This document shows, one piece after another, positions 14,647 through 17,539 of a DNA stretch of 17,539 nt (position 1 is its first letter; every line of letters starts with the position of its first letter). This stretch comes from JAMXLO01 sp041487355. Lineage in GTDB: Bacteria; Pseudomonadota; Alphaproteobacteria; Acetobacterales; Acetobacteraceae. The stretch lies in the NCBI GenBank assembly GCA_041487355.1, contig JBGPND010000099.1:1-17539 (forward strand). The letters are read 5' to 3'. The position numbers and the translations under genes were made by a program. The notes under the pieces are model-generated. The model made no database searches and was not told the origin of the DNA. It saw nothing but the letters and a program-made list of their open reading frames with translations.

Positions 14647-15540
14647 ATGACAAACGAAGAACGCGACATCATCACACAGTTCATCGCCCGGGTCGGCGGC
14701 GTGCAGACGCCCGGCCAGGGGGCGATCGGCGGGTCGGTGCCGGCGACGACAACGCCGTCCTTGCCGCCGGTCGATCCCGAGGCGGACCGGCTGATCGCCG
14801 AGCAGTTCAACCGCTATCCGGAGGCGCGCTACCGCCTCACCCAACTCGCCTTCATCCAGGAGCATGCGCTGGCCGAGGCGCAGAACCGGATCCAGCGCCT
14901 GGAGTGGGAGCTGCAGCAGGCACGGCAGGCTGTGCAACAGGCGCAGCAGTCGCCGCCGCAGCAGAGCGGCGGCTTCTTCAGCGGGCTGTTCGGCGGCGGC
15001 TCCCGCTCGGCACCGCCGCCGCCGCCGCAGGGCGGGCCGGGGCCGGCCTGGAACCAGGGTCCGGGTCCGGCGCCGAATTACCAGCAGGCCGCGCCGCCGC
15101 CGCCGCAGTACGCGCCCAGCTACCAGCCGGGCATGTTCCAGCGTTCGGGCTCAGGGTTCCTCGGTTCGGCATTGACCACCGCGGCCGGTGTCGCCGGCGG
15201 CATGGTCGCGGGCAATGCGCTGATGAGCCTGTTTTCCGGCTCGCATGGTATGGGTGGCGGGTTCGGCGGTGGCTACGGCGGCGGTTTCGCGGGCGGTGCA
15301 CCGATGGTGGGAAGCCCCTGGGGCAGCGCGCCGGCGGCGCCCGACCAGGGCTACGTCGACCAGGGCACATGGGATAACGCCGGTGCCGCGGGTACCGCAG
15401 ACCCCGGCTATGTCGACAACAGCACGTGGGACAACCCGGGCACCGACCAGTCCTCCTGGACCGACAATAGCGGCGGCAGCGATTCCGGCTGGGACGCCGG
15501 TGGTGGCGGTGGCGGCTCGGACGATGATTCGCTGGTCTGA
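14647..15540 (+). CDS. DUF2076 domain protein
   Basis: A 297-residue protein starting MTNEERDIITQFIARVGG, the usual DUF2076 opening. The helical part EARYRLTQLAFIQEHALAEA continues into QNRIQRLEWELQQARQAVQQ, likely a coiled coil (about residues 58-105). A Gly/Ser FFSGLFGGGSRS turn leads to a Pro/Gln-rich linker (about 120-160). Then comes a Gly-rich stretch around a short hydrophobic region GSALTTAAGVAGGMVAGNAL, and an acidic tail with two GYVDxxTWDN repeats (DQGYVDQGTWDN and DPGYVDNSTWDN), ending in GGGGGGSDDDSLV. There is no signal peptide, although the family is sometimes described as a periplasmic ligand-binding sensor. The role is unknown. The ATG at 14647 has AAGGG about 9 bases ahead. 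Confidence 0.9.
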   Translation: MTNEERDIITQFIARVGGVQTPGQGAIGGSVPATTTPSLPPVDPEADRLIAEQFNRYPEARYRLTQLAFIQEHALAEAQNRIQRLEWELQQARQAVQQAQQSPPQQSGGFFSGLFGGGSRSAPPPPPQGGPGPAWNQGPGPAPNYQQAAPPPPQYAPSYQPGMFQRSGSGFLGSALTTAAGVAGGMVAGNALMSLFSGSHGMGGGFGGGYGGGFAGGAPMVGSPWGSAPAAPDQGYVDQGTWDNAGAAGTADPGYVDNSTWDNPGTDQSSWTDNSGGSDSGWDAGGGGGGSDDDSLV

Positions 15541-15708
15541 CCGGTGGAGGAGGCGGAGGGGACACTGACCTCGCGCCCCCGATGACAACAGGCCGGCGCG
15601 ACACCGCAGCCAAGTCGGCGCGCTGCAGACATCACCCGCGCCAGGCATCTTCTTGATTGTGTCCATCGCTGGATATACATATCACATTGTATATCTAGGG
15701 AGGGTGCC
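15541..15708 (+). promoter_or_regulatory. Promoter region of the AbrB/PIN toxin-antitoxin operon
   Basis: The 168-base gap downstream of the DUF2076 gene becomes AT-rich only near its end, where a possible -35 TTGATT (15653-15658) is followed by TATACA (15674-15679) 15 bases on or TACATA 17 bases on. The -10 candidates lie inside the operator palindrome, so bound antitoxin would block polymerase. GGGAGGG five bases ahead of the ATG at 15709 is a strong ribosome binding site. Confidence 0.5.
15672..15695. promoter_or_regulatory. Operator palindrome of the toxin-antitoxin operon
   Basis: GATATACA at 15672-15679 and TGTATATC at 15688-15695 are perfect 8-base inverted repeats around an 8-base spacer, ending 13 bases before the antitoxin ATG. 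Position, symmetry and AT-richness against a GC-rich background fit the binding site of the AbrB-type antitoxin, which in such systems represses its own operon. Confidence 0.7.
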
Positions 15709-15951
15709 ATGCAGGTGTCGAAATGGGGAAACAGCCTCGCCATCCGCCTTCCGGCATCAGTCGTCGAGGCGCTGGAGCTGAAAGCGGGCGATGAGGTTGA
15801 AGTCCACGTCGCGGGAGACCGGGCATTCGACATCGACCGCGACCGCAGCCGCGCGCGCTCGCACGCATCCGCGCCTTTCGCAAGAAGCTCCCCGCTGACT
15901 GGAAGTTCGACCGTGAGGCAGCGAATGCCCGATAAGTCCGATGCCTGGTGA
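15709..15951 (+). CDS. AbrB/MazE-type antitoxin with apparent C-terminal frameshift
   Basis: The N-terminal 45 residues, MQVSKWGNSLAIRLPASVVE then ALELKAGDEVEVHVAGDRAF, form a textbook swapped-hairpin AbrB DNA-binding domain. After DRDRSR the frame reads an unlikely Ser/Arg-rich tail to a TGA at 15949-15951 (80 residues). In the next frame, from 15855, the sequence reads ALARIRAFRKKLPADWKFDR then EAANAR and TAA at 15933-15935. This is exactly the tail expected for the family, ending just before the toxin ATG at 15941. The switch falls in a GC-dinucleotide run (15850-15858), so a small indel by slippage, or a sequencing error, is likely. If real, the DNA-binding part survives but the toxin-binding tail is lost while the toxin gene is intact. 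Confidence 0.8.
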   Translation: MQVSKWGNSLAIRLPASVVEALELKAGDEVEVHVAGDRAFDIDRDRSRARSHASAPFARSSPLTGSSTVRQRMPDKSDAW

Positions 15952-16345
15952 GTTGCTGGATAGCAACGTCCTGGCCTACGCCTTTACGACCGATCCGCGC
16001 GCCGCAGCGGCGCAAGCCCTGCTCGGGCGCAACTGCGCCACCAGCGTGCAGGGGCTCAACGAATTCGCCAACGTGGCGAGACGCAAGCTCGGCATGGCGT
16101 GGGAGGAGGTGCGCGACGCGCTCGCCGCTATTCGCACTGTCTGCCGAACCATTTTTCCCATCGACATCGAAACGCACGCCGACGCGCTTCGCCTTGCCGA
16201 AAGACACGGCTATGCGATCTTTGACGCGCTGATGGTCGCCGCCGCGATGTGCGCCGACTGCAACGTCCTGTTCTCCGAGGACATGCAGGACGGGATGGTG
16301 ATCGATGGCCGGCTGCGCATCGTCAATCCATTTCGCGAAATATAG
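15941..16345 (+). CDS. PIN-domain ribonuclease toxin (VapC-like)
   Basis: A 134-residue toxin, normal length for a PIN-domain RNase of a type II toxin-antitoxin pair. The acidic metal-binding set is complete: Asp7 in LLDSNVLAYAF, Glu41 in SVQGLNEFANVARRKLG, Asp95 in YAIFDALMVAAA and Asp114 in LFSEDMQDG. The C-terminal RLRIVNPF is typical. No clear ribosome binding site precedes the ATG, so it probably relies on coupling with the antitoxin, whose ancestral stop (15933-15935) lies 5 bases ahead. The present shifted antitoxin frame overlaps this start by 11 bases. Unlike the glyQS-linked vapC remnant, this toxin appears able to act, which makes the antitoxin frameshift notable. Confidence 0.92.
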   Translation: MPGELLDSNVLAYAFTTDPRAAAAQALLGRNCATSVQGLNEFANVARRKLGMAWEEVRDALAAIRTVCRTIFPIDIETHADALRLAERHGYAIFDALMVAAAMCADCNVLFSEDMQDGMVIDGRLRIVNPFREI

Positions 16346-16710
16346 CCGCAGACGAGCAGCGTCTCAGTTTGATTGTCGCCTACCGACCCATTGCGGACAA
16401 GGCATCCGGCCCGATAGCCCGCTGGGGCTCCTTCTGGATGAGCCGGTCCGATGACGTTATCATGAGTGAATTTCGTGATAGAGAAGTGTTGCAACCTGCG
16501 AAGGACTCACCGCTGTCAATCTGATGAGCGCTGGCCGAGTTGAGCCCGACGAAGAGACTTGGGCTATGGGCAGGCCCTTCCTTGGCAGGCCAAGGTAGTG
16601 CAAGACAGCAAAAGCAGCATCGACACCCGTGCCGAGGCCCGCCGCCATGGGTGCATGCTGCGCCCGATATTGGTACAACACCGCTGCGGTAACACGGAAG
16701 CGAATCTGGC
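16346..16710. other. Gene-free stretch between the toxin and the response regulator
   Basis: I find no convincing gene in these 365 bases: short frames on both strands have composition unlike proteins and no ribosome binding sites. Base composition is less GC-rich than the surroundings in parts (for example 16455-16490). A short hairpin CCTTGGCAGGCCAAGG lies at 16580-16595 without a T-run. The promoter of the response regulator should lie near its right end, but no clear boxes are visible. It could be debris of an earlier insertion. Confidence 0.5.
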
Positions 16711-17322
16711 GTGACTGGCTCGGCCAAGATCGTTTTGGTCGAAGACGAGGCATTCCAACGGCAGGTGATCGCGGAATGCCTGGCGCAGCATGGGCTGCGG
16801 CCCACCACGCTTGCCTCCGGCGCCGAACTGAAGCGTGTGGCTCAGCACGCTATGCCGGACCTCGCTCTCCTGGACGTGCATCTGAACGAACCGGAAGACG
16901 GCTTCGCTCTGGCGCCTTGGCTGCGCAGCCGGTCTGCGCGGATTGGCATCATCATGCTCACCGTCGCTGGTGATACGATCGATCGCGTGGTCGGGCTGGA
17001 ATCGGATGCCGACGATTATGTCGCCAAACCATTCGAGCCGCGCGAGCTGGTGGCGCGGGTGAAGGCGCTGCTGCGTCGCGCGGGCCGGGCCGCGCAGCCG
17101 CCACCACGGCTGACCGAAGTGCGGGTCGGCACGGCGATGCTGGATCTGCAGCATCACGTGCTTATCCTCGCCGACGGCACGGTGTCCAGCCTGACCGCCA
17201 GTGAGTTCGATCTGCTCCGTCTGTTCGTGGAGAATCCCAATCGCCCACTCACCCGCGACTGGCTGCTGGAAACCATCGCGCATCGCGACGCCGAGGCGTT
17301 CGATCGAGCAGTGGATAACCGT
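16711..17322 (+). pseudogene. OmpR/PhoB-family response regulator, C-terminus replaced by an insertion sequence
   Basis: A two-component response regulator starting at GTG 16711; the only in-frame alternative is a TTG at 16735, and a stop lies at 16690-16692. The receiver domain (1-120) is intact: acidic pair in VLVEDEAF, phosphoacceptor Asp55 in LALLDVHL, Thr84 in IIMLTVAG, and Lys106-Pro107 in YVAKPFEP. A winged-helix output domain follows (about 134-204): RVGTAMLDLQHHVLILADGT, LTASEFDLLRLFVENPNRPL, then AFDRAVDNR. The family would continue with an I-x-x-L-R-x-K recognition helix and wing; instead the sequence becomes unrelated from about residue 205, where IS630-like DNA begins. DNA binding is probably lost. 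No partner kinase is in view. The frame has no stop before the window ends. Confidence 0.85.
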
Positions 17323-17539
17323 GTCATACCAACCGCCCCGGTCTCCGACTCTCTGGGGATTCCCAATCGGTTCTCGATCGGATTCGATCCTGTCTCACGA
17401 CGATTCGCGAGGGGGGGACGCCAGATGGGCAGGGCGATCACGATCACCAATCTGGATCATTCGGCGCAAGACCTGCGTGATCTGGCAGCCAAGGTGAAGG
17501 ACGGGCAGGTCGTGCGGCGGCTTCTGGCGCTGGCCATGG
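17323..17539 (+). mobile_element. Left end of an IS630-family insertion sequence (continues past window)
   Basis: From about 17323 the response-regulator homology stops and about 100 bases of non-coding-like sequence (starting near TCATACCAACCGCC) lead to a transposase start at 17425. IS630 elements insert at TA, and a TA occurs at 17327-17328, but the exact terminus and target duplication cannot be set without the right end. The boundary is uncertain by several bases. Confidence 0.65.
17425..17539 (+). CDS. IS630-family transposase, N-terminal part
   Basis: An ATG at 17425, preceded by a GGGGGGGAC ribosome binding site, opens MGRAITITNLDHSAQDLRDL then AAKVKDGQVVRRLLALAM up to the window edge (38 residues). 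The MGRxIxIT start and the DLRxLAxKxxDGxVVRRLLALA segment are characteristic of the N-terminal helix-turn-helix region of IS630-type transposases common in alphaproteobacteria. The DDE catalytic core would lie beyond the window, so whether the element is intact is unknown. It is in the same reading frame as the upstream response regulator, with no stop in between. Confidence 0.8.
   Translation, partial: MGRAITITNLDHSAQDLRDLAAKVKDGQVVRRLLALAM

Noticed and set aside
14589..15377. A 262-codon plus-strand frame overlapping the DUF2076 gene
   Set aside because: Out-of-frame shadow; the DUF2076 frame has the recognisable N-terminus and ribosome binding site.
16580..16595. Short hairpin CCTTGGCAGGCCAAGG as a terminator
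   Set aside because: No T-run follows, and it is more than 230 bases from the toxin stop; kept only as a note on the gene-free stretch.
16380..16808. A 142-codon minus-strand frame in the gap before the response regulator
   Set aside because: Cys/Ser-rich composition, no ribosome binding site, and half of it lies opposite the conserved receiver domain.

Overview
The window is about 17.5 kb of very GC-rich DNA (clearly above 60% GC by eye). Gene content fits an alphaproteobacterium, most likely Rhodospirillales/Acetobacteraceae: a glyQ-glyS-ppdK cluster, PhnDEE-type transport genes, a DUF2076 protein, BrnTA, and two alphaproteobacterial-style palindromic repeats. The lineage is an inference from protein flavour, not from a marker gene. 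I see no rRNA, tRNA or CRISPR array.

Layout. 1-2608 (minus): a phosphonate/phosphite-type ABC uptake operon phnD-phnE-phnE, with the second permease cut by the window edge and no ATPase gene visible. 2609-2889: an intergenic gap holding a near-perfect 36-bp-arm palindromic repeat. 2890-3501 (plus): a glutathione S-transferase-like gene. 3547-4758 (minus): an MFS transporter. 4848-5576 (minus): a brnT-brnA toxin-antitoxin pair followed by a coupled 67-residue gene of unknown function. 5655-11985 (minus): the glyQ / glyS / ppdK housekeeping cluster (both subunits of glycyl-tRNA synthetase, then pyruvate phosphate dikinase). Between glyQ and glyS lies a decayed vapBC-type toxin-antitoxin locus: an orphan antitoxin lacking its C-terminal tail, a degraded copy of the glyQ 3' end, an intact antitoxin, and a VapC with its centre deleted in frame.

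12058-14104: a small plus-strand membrane protein converges with a membrane-anchored GH17-type glucan enzyme. The latter carries an 87-bp palindromic repeat inserted in frame, adding 29 residues. 14164-15540 (plus): a CoA-binding protein and a DUF2076 protein. 15672-16345 (plus): an AbrB-type antitoxin with an apparent frameshift, behind a clear operator palindrome, followed by an intact PIN-domain toxin. 16346-16710: no gene seen. 16711-17539 (plus): an OmpR-type response regulator that loses its DNA-binding end where an IS630-like element begins. The regulator's frame stays open into the transposase.

The main theme is stable metabolic and translation genes interspersed with toxin-antitoxin loci at several stages of decay. 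The most informative structure is the glyQ-glyS gap. It records a past tandem duplication that included the glyQ tail, and it leaves glyS translation apparently coupled to a dead vapC remnant. Second is the three-gene brnT-brnA-orf67 operon.
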